From the NCBI RefSeq assembly GCF_013155545.1, contig NZ_JABJVV010000019.1, positions 1-64,000 of the forward strand: a stretch of DNA of 64,000 nt, given 5' to 3'. Below the pieces are notes generated by a model, which was not told the DNA's origin, did no database searches, and was given only the letters and a program-made list of their open reading frames with translations. This document shows, in pieces, positions 26,663 through 35,179 of the stretch; position 1 is the stretch's first letter, and the number at the start of each line of letters is the position of its first letter. The translations under genes were made by a program, and so were the position numbers. This DNA comes from Caenimonas soli. GTDB lineage: Bacteria > Pseudomonadota > Gammaproteobacteria > Burkholderiales > Burkholderiaceae_C.

Positions 26663-27789
26663 TGCTCCTCACCCAAGACCAGGAAATGGTTCGCGACGCG
26701 GTCCGCGCGTTCGCCAAGGAAGAACTCTGGCCCCACGCCCCGCGCTGGGACAAGGAGCACCATTTCCCGCGCGAGGCCCACAAGGGCCTGGCGGCGCTGG
26801 GCGCCTACGGCATCTGCGTTCCCGAGGAATTCGGCGGCGCCCATCTCGACTACGTGACCCTGGCGCTGGTGCTGGAAGAAATCGCCGCCGGCGACGGTGG
26901 CACGAGCACCGCGATCAGCGTCACCAACTGTCCCGTCAACGCCATCCTGATGCGCTACGGCAATGCCGCGCAGAAGAAGAAATGGCTGACCCGGCTGGCG
27001 CAAGGCGAGTTGCTGGGCGTGTTCTGCCTGACCGAGCCGCATGTGGGCAGCGACGCCTCGGCGCTGCGCACGACCGCCGCGAAAGACGGCGACGGCTATG
27101 TGATCAACGGCGTCAAGCAGTTCATCACCAGCGGCAAGAACGGCCACCTGGCCGTGGTGATCGCCGTGACCGACAAAGGCGCCGGCAAGAAAGGCATGAG
27201 CGCCTTCCTGGTGCCCACCGATGCGCCCGGCTATGTGGTGGCGCGGCTCGAAGACAAGATCGGCCAGCATTCCAGCGACACGGCGCAGATCAATTTCGAC
27301 AACTGCCGTATCGCGGCCGATCACCTGATCGGCGAGGAGGGCGAGGGCTACAAGATCGCCTTGTCGGCGCTGGAGGGCGGGCGCATCGGCATCGCCGCGC
27401 AAAGCGTCGGCATGGCGCGCAGTGCCTTCGAAGTGGCGCTGGCGTATGCGAAAGAGCGCCAGAGCTTTGGCACGGCCATCATCAACCACCAGGCCGTGGG
27501 CTTTCGCCTGGCCGAGTGCGCGACGAAACTCGAAGCCGCGCGCCAGCTGATCTGGCATGCGGCCAGCCTGCGCGATGCCGGCCAGCCCTGCCTGAAGGAA
27601 GCGGCCATGGCCAAGCTGTTCGCCAGCGAGATGGCCGAAGAGGTGTGCAGCGCCGCCATCCAGACCCTGGGCGGTTACGGCTATGTCAGCGACTTCCCGG
27701 TGGAGCGCATCTGGCGCGACGTGCGTGTCTGCCAGATCTACGAAGGCACTTCCGACGTGCAGAAGATCATCATCCAGCGGGCGCTGTGA
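26662..27789 (+). CDS. Acyl-CoA dehydrogenase
   Basis: The 375-residue flavoprotein has LTEPHVGSDASALRTTA and QFITSGKNGHLAVV for FAD binding. Near the C-terminus is IYEGTSDVQKIII, with Glu361 as the likely catalytic base. That position is used by short/medium-chain and isobutyryl-CoA dehydrogenases, unlike LiuA. The start at 26662 overlaps the thiolase stop by one base. A role in short branched or straight-chain acyl-CoA oxidation is inferred from this and the thiolase partner. Confidence 0.93.
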   Translation: MLLTQDQEMVRDAVRAFAKEELWPHAPRWDKEHHFPREAHKGLAALGAYGICVPEEFGGAHLDYVTLALVLEEIAAGDGGTSTAISVTNCPVNAILMRYGNAAQKKKWLTRLAQGELLGVFCLTEPHVGSDASALRTTAAKDGDGYVINGVKQFITSGKNGHLAVVIAVTDKGAGKKGMSAFLVPTDAPGYVVARLEDKIGQHSSDTAQINFDNCRIAADHLIGEEGEGYKIALSALEGGRIGIAAQSVGMARSAFEVALAYAKERQSFGTAIINHQAVGFRLAECATKLEAARQLIWHAASLRDAGQPCLKEAAMAKLFASEMAEEVCSAAIQTLGGYGYVSDFPVERIWRDVRVCQIYEGTSDVQKIIIQRAL

Positions 27790-28094
27790 TCGATTGGCCG
27801 GCGGACGCCGAGGCGCTGATGCGATCGCGCTACGACGCCTTCGTGGCGGGCGACGAGGCGTGGCTGCTGGCCACCTGGCATCCCTCCACCCGGCCGACCG
27901 AGGTACGTTTCGACTCCGGGGCGAAATGGCTGGGGCTGGAAGTGCGCCATCATCACGTGACCGATGAGGACCACGCGGAAGTCGAGTTCGTCGCCCGCTA
28001 CCGCATCGCCGGCCGCGCCGTGCGCCTGCACGAGCGCAGCCGCTTCGTGCGTGAGCAGGGGCGCTGGTATTACCTGAATGGAGATATGCGTTGA
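27786..28094 (+). CDS. YchJ-like NTF2-fold protein (SEC-C-less)
   Basis: The 102-residue protein begins at a GTG overlapping the previous stop (GTGA). The sequence EALMRSRYDAFVAGDEAWLL, then WLGLEVRHHHV and EVEFVARYRIAGRAVRLHER, followed by WYYLNGDM, matches the central domain of the YchJ/UPF0225 family. The zinc-binding SEC-C ends found in longer members are missing. The function is unknown. It lies in a chain of overlapping genes from the thiolase to the HAD phosphatase. Confidence 0.82.
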   Translation: MIDWPADAEALMRSRYDAFVAGDEAWLLATWHPSTRPTEVRFDSGAKWLGLEVRHHHVTDEDHAEVEFVARYRIAGRAVRLHERSRFVREQGRWYYLNGDMR

Positions 28095-28096
28095 CG

Positions 28097-28777
28097 ATGG
28101 AGCGATTCGATGCCGTGCTGTTCGACTGCGATGGCGTGCTGGTGGACAGCGAACCCATCACCAACGGCGTCTTGCGCGACATGCTGGAGGAACTCGGCTG
28201 GAAGCTCACGACGGCGGAATGCATGCGCATCTTCGTCGGCAAGGCCGTCAAGGACGAGCGTGCGCTGATCGAGGCGCACACCGGCCAGCCGCTGACCGAA
28301 GACTGGATGGTGCGCTTTCGCGAGCGCCGCAACGAAGGGCTGATCGCAGGCGTCAAGGCGATTTCCGGCGCGGTGCAGGCGGTGCGGCTGATTCACGAAC
28401 GCGTGGAAGGGCGCATCGCCTGTGCCTCCGGCGCCGACCGCTTCAAGGTTGAATTGCAACTGGAAAAGTGCGGCTTGATGCCGTACTTCAAGGGCCGGGT
28501 TTTCAGCGGGCACGAGCTGCCGCGCTCCAAGCCCGCTCCGGATGTCTATCTGGCTGCGGCCGCGGCGCTGAATGTGGACCCCAGGCGCTGCGCGGTGGTG
28601 GAGGACACGACGACGGGCGTCACGGCCGGCCGCGCCGCTGGTGCCACGGTGTTCGGCTACAGCCCGCCCGAGCTGGGGCACGATGCGCCCCAGGCGCTGA
28701 AGGCGGCCGGGGCCATCTCGGTTTTCACCGACATGGCGGATCTGGCTGCGTTACTGGACTTCGACCAGAACCGCTGA
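28097..28777 (+). CDS. HAD-superfamily phosphatase (beta-phosphoglucomutase-like)
   Basis: The 226-residue protein shows the HAD nucleophile motif FDCDGVLVDSEP, a helical cap, the Lys motif RSKPAPDVYL and the acid motif VEDTTTGVTAGRAAG. This is the beta-phosphoglucomutase/phosphoglycolate phosphatase-like subgroup. The ATG at 28097 is preferred; a TTG at 28091 overlapping the previous stop would add two residues. The substrate cannot be told; sugar phosphates are usual in the subgroup. Confidence 0.9.
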   Translation: MERFDAVLFDCDGVLVDSEPITNGVLRDMLEELGWKLTTAECMRIFVGKAVKDERALIEAHTGQPLTEDWMVRFRERRNEGLIAGVKAISGAVQAVRLIHERVEGRIACASGADRFKVELQLEKCGLMPYFKGRVFSGHELPRSKPAPDVYLAAAAALNVDPRRCAVVEDTTTGVTAGRAAGATVFGYSPPELGHDAPQALKAAGAISVFTDMADLAALLDFDQNR

Positions 28778-28786
28778 AGCGGGGCT

Positions 28787-29194
28787 TCAGGTCGGCGACC
28801 CCGTGGCCGGTCTGCCCATTTGCTGCTGCCCGAACTGCAGGTAGGCGTACAGGACGCCAAACACCAGAAAGATCACCACGTTCAGCCAAGCAGTCGGCGG
28901 AATGCTGGCGTCCGTCAGTTGCCGGACGAGGGCGACGACCAGCCCGATCGCAAAAGCCAAGAACGAACCCAGGATCACGTGCCTGGCTTCCAGGGCGGAA
29001 CCCCGGCTCGCCGTCCAATTCATCACCGCAAAGGCGATGAGGACCCCGCCGTACAGCATGGAGTTGTAGATGCCCGGCCCATTCATCGGTTCCGCCTTGT
29101 ACAGGGCGATCAATCCGTTGGGTGCAAAAAGGAGCGCGAGGCCGAAAACCGCGGAGACGGCCGCGGCGCACTTCATGATGAGGGAGTGGTTCAT
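28787..29194 (-). CDS. Four-helix integral membrane protein, function unknown
   Basis: The 135-residue protein consists mainly of four hydrophobic segments (about residues 8-30, 43-60, 73-92 and 103-122). A motif NGPGIYNSMLYGGVLIAFAV is at residues 38-57. It resembles small DUF4345-type membrane proteins in layout, but I cannot name a family with certainty. The ATG at 29194 follows AAGGAAA. It is the last gene before the fpr gene on the same strand, with 69 bases between. Confidence 0.75.
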   Translation of the reverse strand: MNHSLIMKCAAAVSAVFGLALLFAPNGLIALYKAEPMNGPGIYNSMLYGGVLIAFAVMNWTASRGSALEARHVILGSFLAFAIGLVVALVRQLTDASIPPTAWLNVVIFLVFGVLYAYLQFGQQQMGRPATGSPT

Positions 29195-29263
29195 GACATT
29201 TCCTTTCGGTGGCTTGCAAAGCGAACTCTGCGCCGTTTCCGGGGAAATGTCATCCCGACATCT

Positions 29264-30037
29264 TCACTGCTCGGCAAACGCCCGTTCGATCACGAAGTCG
29301 CCCGGCTTGGATGTATTGCCCTCGGCGAAGCCCTGGGCCTCCAGCATATGCTTCAGGTCCTTCAGCATGCCGGGGCTGCCGCAGATCATCACCCGGTCCT
29401 CGGCCTGGTTCAGCGGCGGGATGCCCAGGTCCTCGAACATCTTGCCGGTCTGCAGGAGGTCGGTCACCCGGCCCATGTTGCGGTAGGCCTCGCGCGTCAC
29501 GGTGGGGTAGTAGCGCAGCTGGCTGCTCACCATGTCGCCCAGGATCTCGTGCGCGGGCAAGTGCTCGACCAGCAGGTCGTGGTAGGCCAGTTCGTCCTTC
29601 TGGCGCACGCCGTGCACCAGGATGATCTGCTCGAACTTTTCGTAGGTCTCGGGGTCATGCACGATGCTCATGAACGGCGCCAGGCCGGTGCCCGTGGACA
29701 AGAGGAACAGGCGCTTGCCCGGCAGCAGATAGTCGATCAGCAGCGTGCCGGTGGGCTTGCGGCCGACGATGACCGTGTCGCCGACCTTGATGTGCTGCAG
29801 GCGGGAGGTCAGGGGACCGTCGGGCACCTTGATGCTGAGGAACTCCAGGTGCTCTTCGTAATTGGCGCTGACGATGCTGTAGGCGCGCAGCAGTGGCTTG
29901 TCGTTGACGCGCAGGCCGATCATCGTGAAGTGGCCGTTGGAGAACCGCAGCGAGGGATCGCGCGTGGTCTTGAAGGTGAACAGGCGGTCGGTCCAGTGGT
30001 GGATCGAAAGGACACGTTCTTCGTTGAATGCACTCAT
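29264..30037 (-). CDS. fpr: Ferredoxin-NADP reductase
   Basis: The 257-residue flavoenzyme passes electrons between NADPH and ferredoxin or flavodoxin. The FAD-binding part has RAYSIVSANYEEHLEF and the NADP part has LLSTGTGLAPFMSIVHD and MICGSPGMLKDL. The C-terminal end VIERAFAEQ resembles bacterial Fpr of the Azotobacter type. It stands divergent from a methyltransferase gene, and the 125-base spacer contains its promoter. The role may be oxidative stress response or supply for iron-sulfur enzymes. Confidence 0.95.
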   Translation of the reverse strand: MSAFNEERVLSIHHWTDRLFTFKTTRDPSLRFSNGHFTMIGLRVNDKPLLRAYSIVSANYEEHLEFLSIKVPDGPLTSRLQHIKVGDTVIVGRKPTGTLLIDYLLPGKRLFLLSTGTGLAPFMSIVHDPETYEKFEQIILVHGVRQKDELAYHDLLVEHLPAHEILGDMVSSQLRYYPTVTREAYRNMGRVTDLLQTGKMFEDLGIPPLNQAEDRVMICGSPGMLKDLKHMLEAQGFAEGNTSKPGDFVIERAFAEQ

Positions 30038-30162
30038 GCTTGTGTTTCGCTATACGGTATCAAAATGGATGTGCGACAGTTCCCCACTCCCGTACGGAAT
30101 GGCGCCTGGGACAGGACTATAGTCAATCCGCCGCTGGCAATGCGCTGGGGGCCGGAGAAACC

Positions 30163-30966
30163 ATGGCAGAGGATAAGATCGTTTTCGAGGACGGCGCCGG
30201 CTACGAGCGAATGATGGGCAAATGGAGCCAGCTCGTCGGCGAGGTCTTTCTGGACTGGCTGGCGGCCCCCGCGGGCTGGCGCTGGGTCGACGTGGGCTGT
30301 GGCAACGGCGCCTTTACCGAGCTCCTGGTCGATCGTTGCGCGCCCTCCGAAGTGCAGGGCATCGACCCGGCGCAGGGCCAACTTGCCTTTGCCCGTACGC
30401 GCCCGGCGGCGCGCGTCGCGCAGTTCCACCAGGGCGACGCCGCGGCCCTGCCTTTCGCCGACGGGCACTTCGACGCCGCGGTCATGGCGCTGGTGATCTT
30501 TTTCGTTCCTGATCCAGCCCATGGCGTTGCCGAGATGGCTCGGGTGGTCCGCCCCGGCGGCCTCGTCGCGGCCTATGGCTGGGACATGCTGGGCGGCGGC
30601 TTCCCCCTGGACGCGCTGCGAACCGAGATGCGCGCGCTGGGCGTGATGCCGACGCTTCCGCCGAGCGTCGACGCGTCACGGATGGATGTCATGCGCCAGT
30701 TGTGGACTGGCGCGGGCCTGCGATCGATCGAGACGCGGGAGATCACCGTCCAACGGACCTTCGAGAACTTCGATGACTACTGGGCAACCAGCATGTTTTC
30801 GAGCAATGGCCCGAAAGTGATGGCCATGCCTGCTGGCGACAGGGAACTGCTCAAGCAAAGATTGCGCGCCCGACTGCCCATCGATGCTGCCGGCCGCATC
30901 ACCCACGGTGCCCGCGCGAACGCGATCAAGGGCCGGGTCCCCCAGCCTTCGGATTCTTGTTCTTGA
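30163..30966 (+). CDS. Class I SAM-dependent methyltransferase
   Basis: The 267-residue protein has the SAM-binding motif WVDVGCGNGAFTELL, then GIDPAQGQLAFAR and the post-I motif GDAAALPFADGHFDAAV. These are typical of Methyltransf_11/25 type enzymes. The substrate is unknown. The start at 30163 follows GGAGA; upstream codons lack similarity. Its last 41 bases overlap the 3' end of a small gene on the opposite strand, so the final residues may be poorly conserved. Confidence 0.9.
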   Translation: MAEDKIVFEDGAGYERMMGKWSQLVGEVFLDWLAAPAGWRWVDVGCGNGAFTELLVDRCAPSEVQGIDPAQGQLAFARTRPAARVAQFHQGDAAALPFADGHFDAAVMALVIFFVPDPAHGVAEMARVVRPGGLVAAYGWDMLGGGFPLDALRTEMRALGVMPTLPPSVDASRMDVMRQLWTGAGLRSIETREITVQRTFENFDDYWATSMFSSNGPKVMAMPAGDRELLKQRLRARLPIDAAGRITHGARANAIKGRVPQPSDSCS

Positions 30967-31156
30967 CTACGCCGGCCTTTTTGGCGCCGCGGCCCGGGCG
31001 TTTCTGGTCGCCGGGCTCGGTGGCCTGGCCTCGGTCGCGTGGTGTTCCGTCCATCCCCACGTTCTCGGCCAAGCCTTCCTCGAAAGGCATGTCGGGCTCG
31101 ACGTCGGGCAGATGGGTGTCGCCGGTCATCTTGGCGTTGTCCTTGGGATCGGGCAT
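30926..31156 (-). CDS. Small, highly charged hypothetical protein
   Basis: The 76-residue protein (beginning MPDPKDNAKMTGD) is acidic in its first half and Lys/Gly/Pro-rich in its second, with no hydrophobic core, so it is probably disordered. A strong AGGAGG ribosome site lies six bases before the ATG, which supports real expression. It converges with the methyltransferase gene and overlaps its end by 41 bases. No function is recognised. Confidence 0.62.
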   Translation of the reverse strand: MPDPKDNAKMTGDTHLPDVEPDMPFEEGLAENVGMDGTPRDRGQATEPGDQKRPGRGAKKAGVVKNKNPKAGGPGP

Positions 31157-31293
31157 GGCGTCCTCCTGGATGAAAGGTGATTGAATGAGACAAATCTACG
31201 CCGTTTTTTGCGGCTGAGGCGCCGCGATGTCGATTCCAATCGTTGCCATTCGTCGTGTCGCTGAATCCCTCAACTTTCCCGAAAGGACGGCAA

Positions 31294-32586
31294 ATGACAG
31301 AGAGCCACGAGAACCGCAAACGCTGGTGGGCGCTGCTGGTCTTATGCCTGGGCGTGCTGATGATCGTGCTGGACACCACCATCGTGAATGTGGCGCTGCC
31401 GTCGATCCGCACCGACCTGGGTTTCAGCGAGACTTCGCTGGTCTGGGTTATTAACGCCTACATGCTGACCTTCGGCGGCTTCCTGCTATTGGGCGGCCGG
31501 CTCGGCGACCTGTACGGCCACCGCAAGCTGTTCCTGGCCGGCATCGTGCTGTTCACGCTCGCCTCGCTGGCTTGCGGCCTGGCGCAATCGCAAGCCATGC
31601 TGGTGGCCGCCCGCGCCGTGCAGGGCCTGGGCGGCGCAGTGGTCTCCGCCGTGGCGCTTTCCCTCATCATGAATCTCTTTCCCGAGCCGGCGGGGCGGAC
31701 CCGGGCCATGGGCGTGTACGGTTTCGTCTGTGCTGCCGGCGGCAGCATCGGCGTGCTGCTGGGAGGCCTCCTGACCGATTCGCTGGGCTGGCACTGGATA
31801 TTCCTGGTGAACCTGCCGATCGGCATCGCGGTGCTGGCCCTGTGCCTGATGCTGATACCAGCCCATCGCGGACAGGCCGGCCAGCGCCTGGACGTCGGCG
31901 GCGCTTTCACGGTGACCACGTCCCTGATGCTCGCTGTCTATGCTGTCGTCAACGGCAACCAGGCCGGCTGGGGCTCGGCGCAGACGCTGGGCCTGCTGGC
32001 CGTGTCCGTCATCTTGCTCGCGCTGTTCCTCTTGATCGAGTCCCGCGTGCAGTCGCCGCTGATGCCCTTGAGCCTGTTCCGGCTGCGCAACGGGCCAGGC
32101 CCACCTGCATGGGGCTGTAGTTCAGCACCAGCTGCATGTAGAGCGCCGAAGTGAAGAACCAGGCAAACATCGCCGCCGCCCACAGCACACCGGCCACGTT
32201 GGCGGTTGCGACGCGACGGAAGCTTGCTGCTCGACATACTGCCCGGCATGCTGCTGCTGGGACTGGGCGCGGGCATTGCGCTCAACCCCATGCTGATGGC
32301 GGCGATGAGCGATGTCGACCCGGCCGATTCGGGCTTGGCGTCCGGCGTGGTCAACACCTCGTTCATGATGGGCGGCGCGCTCGGACTGGCCGTGCTGGCC
32401 AGTCTCGCGGCCGCGCGTACGGATGCCTTGCAGGCGGCGGGTGCGGCGCAGCCTGTGGCGCTCAACGCCGGATATCAGCTGGCGTTTGCAGTCGGTGCGC
32501 TGTTCGCGCTCGCGGCGGCGGGCCTGGGTGCCTGGCTGATGCGCGAACGTGTGAGCGCAACCGTTGCCACCGGTCCAGCCCGGTAG
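31294..32586 (+). pseudogene. MFS (DHA2-type) drug exporter, broken by internal inversion and deletion
   Basis: The reading frame from the ATG at 31294 (after an AAGGA site) encodes a 14-helix DHA2-type exporter up to LFRLRN at about 32092, including VLDTTIVNVALPSI and GGRLGDLYGHRKLF. The next expected segment, containing NVAGVLWAAAMFAWFF and LQLVLNYSPMQVGLA-like codons, is present only on the opposite strand (about 32093-32212). The normal frame resumes at GSLLLDILPGMLLLGLGAG and runs to 32586 with ADSGLASGVVNTSFM. About 45 residues expected after the inverted part are missing. The gene would yield a truncated 286-residue product, so it is classed as a pseudogene unless the assembly is wrong. 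Confidence 0.85.
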
Positions 32587-32596
32587 CGGGCGAGGC

Positions 32597-32932
32597 CTAG
32601 CTCTTTGCTTCTCCCGGTGCCCGGTACTTGATCGACGACGCCTTTTGCAGGGCCGACAGCGTTTCTTCAACGCTCAGCAGGACCGTCGTCTGCATGGAGC
32701 TGAGGGCTCCGCCGGCTCCGATGGCGAGCGCGGTGGCAGCCATCGAGGTGTTGTTCGGGGCTTCCCACAAGCAGTACCCGTCGTGCTCACCGAAGGCATA
32801 CCAGAAGCCCTGCAGTTTGCCGCCGACGGATTCGATGTACTGGGTGGCGGCTACTCGGCGATCTTCGGGATTTTTGATGAGCTTCGCCCAAGTCGCGGGC
32901 GTGTAGCTGAAGCGGGTCAGGTAGAGCGGCAT
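32597..32932 (-). CDS. GYD domain protein
   Basis: The 111-residue protein (MPLYLTRFSYTPATWAKL) resembles GYD-domain proteins: small alpha-beta proteins with a conserved aromatic/Tyr-rich part, here GFWYAFGEHDGYCLWEAPNN. Their function is unknown. The start at 32932 is chosen for its AAGGAGA site and family match over upstream starts reaching 33151. It converges on the end of the broken exporter gene with ten bases between. Confidence 0.85.
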   Translation of the reverse strand: MPLYLTRFSYTPATWAKLIKNPEDRRVAATQYIESVGGKLQGFWYAFGEHDGYCLWEAPNNTSMAATALAIGAGGALSSMQTTVLLSVEETLSALQKASSIKYRAPGEAKS

Positions 32933-33141
32933 GGCGTTTCTCCTTCGCTTGTGGCCTGCCGGACACGATCGCCGGCAAGGCGTTTCAGTATGCGCCTGCG
33001 GGCCCCGGTTCACAACATCGCGGCAACGCGGGATCGGTCCTACAGCCCGCATCACACCGCCCTCTTGTTCATCAGCGTGTGCTCTGACATCTTCTCGTGG
33101 CAAGGGGATTAGCTTGAGGGGGTACCTAACCAGGAGACCCC

Positions 33142-33753
33142 ATGGATACAAACCTCATTCTGATCGGTGTCGTGGTCCTTGTTCTGCTCGCGGCGGCCGG
33201 CTGGCTGCTGATGCGCAAGAAGGAATCGCAAACGCTGGAGAAACGGTTCGGGTCCGAATACAACCGCGCCGTCGAAGAACTCGGCAGCCGGCCAAAAGCT
33301 GAGGCTGAACTGAAGGCTCGCCAGAAGCGGGTGGAGCAGCTTCATATCGCCCCGCTGGCGCCGGCCGAAGCGCAGCGATTCAGCGAATCATGGCGCGCGT
33401 TGCAGGGACGCTTCGTGGACAACCCCAGGGGCGTGCTGTCCGACGCAGACCAGCTCGTTCGCGAGCTGATGCAAAAGCGCGGCTACCCGATGGGCGACTT
33501 CGATCGCCGCGCCGCGGATATTTCCGTGGACCATCCGGCCGTTGTCGACCACTACCGCGCTGCGCACGACATCGCGCTGCGCGATCGCCACGGCGATGTC
33601 GACACGGAGGGCATGCGCCAGGCGGTCATTCACTACCGGGCCCTGTTCGCCGAGTTGCTGGAGGTAGAGGAGCCCCAGCCTGTCCGCGCAAAGGAGACGG
33701 ACAAGCCTGAGCAGCAGTCGCAGGATCAAAAGCACGTGGAGACGCAATCATGA
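33142..33753 (+). CDS. Membrane-anchored protein, first of two tandem paralogues
   Basis: The 203-residue protein has one hydrophobic segment (residues 5-23), a Lys/Glu-rich spacer and a helical domain at about residues 70-176. The domain shares FVDNPR, ADQLV, the basic RRA pattern and YRALFAELL with the next gene. A Gln/Lys/Glu-rich tail ends it. I do not recognise a named family. The ATG follows an AGGAGA site. Its stop overlaps the next start in ATGA, so the two are translated together. It probably faces the cytoplasm or periplasm from a membrane anchor. Confidence 0.82.
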   Translation: MDTNLILIGVVVLVLLAAAGWLLMRKKESQTLEKRFGSEYNRAVEELGSRPKAEAELKARQKRVEQLHIAPLAPAEAQRFSESWRALQGRFVDNPRGVLSDADQLVRELMQKRGYPMGDFDRRAADISVDHPAVVDHYRAAHDIALRDRHGDVDTEGMRQAVIHYRALFAELLEVEEPQPVRAKETDKPEQQSQDQKHVETQS

Positions 33754-34118
33754 GCAAAGAGCAGGACGAAAAGAGCTTTGGCACCGCAGACTTCGTGGCA
33801 GGCGCGCAGGCGCCCCAGCCGGCGGAACGCGAAATGGATAACGGGCAGCTGGCGGCGCTGTTCCCAGCCGAAACGGCGGAAGGCTTCCGCTCGAACTGGG
33901 ATGCAGTGCAGATCGGCTTTGTCGATGACCCGAGGAAGGCCGTGCAGCAGGCAGACGAACTGGTTGCGAGCGTGATGAAGAGCCTGGCGGAAAGTTTTGC
34001 TAGCCAGCGCGCCAGCATCGAAGCGGACGTCGGCCAGAACGACCAGGCCTCGACCGAGAACCTGCGCGTGGCGCTGCGCCGCTACCGGTCGTTCTTCGAT
34101 CGGCTGCTATCGCTTTGA
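33750..34118 (+). CDS. Soluble protein, second of two tandem paralogues
   Basis: The 122-residue protein lacks a membrane segment and consists of an acidic start and a helical domain (about residues 36-122). That domain has FVDDPR, ADELV, FASQRASI and YRSFFDRLL, aligning with the preceding protein. The preceding copy carries about 18 extra residues in the middle. The shared domain suggests tandem duplication followed by loss or gain of the membrane anchor. It converges on the broken topoisomerase gene, whose last codons overlap it. The function is unknown. Confidence 0.82.
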   Translation: MSKEQDEKSFGTADFVAGAQAPQPAEREMDNGQLAALFPAETAEGFRSNWDAVQIGFVDDPRKAVQQADELVASVMKSLAESFASQRASIEADVGQNDQASTENLRVALRRYRSFFDRLLSL

Positions 34119-35122
34119 GGCGAGGCTGTCCTTCAGCGCGTCGGAAAGCGTGCGGTTGAGGCGGGCCTCGAGCAGGCAGCACCGCCGCTTCCTCCGGCTT
34201 GAGGAAGGCGAGCTCATCGCGCAACTCGGCCTCGACCCTACCCTTGATCTCCAGCAGCAGGGTGCCCTCGGCGTACGCGGACAGGACTTCCGGGTGCACA
34301 TAGCACTTGCGGCAGATCGTCGGCGTGTTGCCCAGGCGCGAGGCGACACGCTCGATCGCAGCGCGAATGTTCTTTTTCACGCCGGCTTGCGAATCGAAGC
34401 TCTCGAATTCGCGCAGCGCCAGCGCTGCCAGCACGGTACCGGCCCAGGTGCGGAAATCCTTGGCCGTGATGTCGCTGCCGGTGATTTTTCACGATCTTCG
34501 CCACGCGCCGGTCCTTCACCTGCAGCCGCCAGGTCTTGCCACTCTTGCCCTTGAACTGGAAGCGCAATTCCGAGCCATTCACTTTCACGTGCGGATTGCG
34601 CAACGTGGTGATGCCGTAGCTCCTGTTCGTTCGGGCGTAGTCGTCGTTGCCCACGCGGATCAAGGTCGTTTCCAGCAGGTGGACGACGGTGGCCAGCACC
34701 TTTTCGCGCGGCAGCCCGCGCAGGGCCATGTGCTCGGCGAGCTGGGCGCGAATCGCCGGCAGCGCGCGGGCGAATTCCATCATGTGCTCGTACTTCGTGC
34801 TCTCGCGGATTTCGCGAAACTGCGGGTGGTACTTGTACTGCTTGCGGCCCCTGGCGTCGCGCCCGGTCGCCTGGATGTGGCCGTTGGCCTTGGGGCAGAT
34901 CCACACGTCGGTCCAGGCGGGCGGGATGGCGAGCTTGCGGATCCGCTCCAGCGTCGCCGTGTCACCAACGGCCTCGCCGTTCGCCTTCAGGTAGGCGAAG
35001 CCTTCCCCTTCCCGCCGGCGCTGGATGCCGCGCTGATCGTCGGATACATAGACCAGCCCTGCCGATTCCGCGGCATCCCGCGGATCGACGATGGCTGAGG
35101 CCTGCGCTGGCGACTCCTGCAT
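34107..35122 (-). pseudogene. DNA topoisomerase IB, decayed by deletion and two frame breaks
   Basis: The 5' part (35122 down to about 34490) encodes topoisomerase IB sequence such as GLVYVSDDQRGIQRRREGEG, YKYHPQFREIRESTKYEHMM and TTLIRVGNDDYARTN. At about 34490 the frame is lost and roughly 35 expected residues are missing. A second frame continues with ITGSDITAKDFRTWAGTVLA and NTPTICRKCYVHPEVLSAYA, the latter including the active-site tyrosine region. A further break at about 34185-34195 moves to a third frame ending in LNRTLSDALKDSLASKR. The joined remnants cover most of a single viral/bacterial-type topoisomerase IB, which relaxes supercoils by nicking one strand. As written it is inactive. 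Confidence 0.85.
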
Positions 35123-35179
35123 CCGAGGAGTATCGGCCGCAAGCGGGAAGCCCAGCCGTAGGACAATCTCGACGCCTTA

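Noticed and set aside
32009..32197. Independent small membrane protein on the minus strand in the MFS gene
   Set aside because: Its sequence is the missing helix of the exporter read in reverse, so it is better explained by an inversion than by a separate gene.
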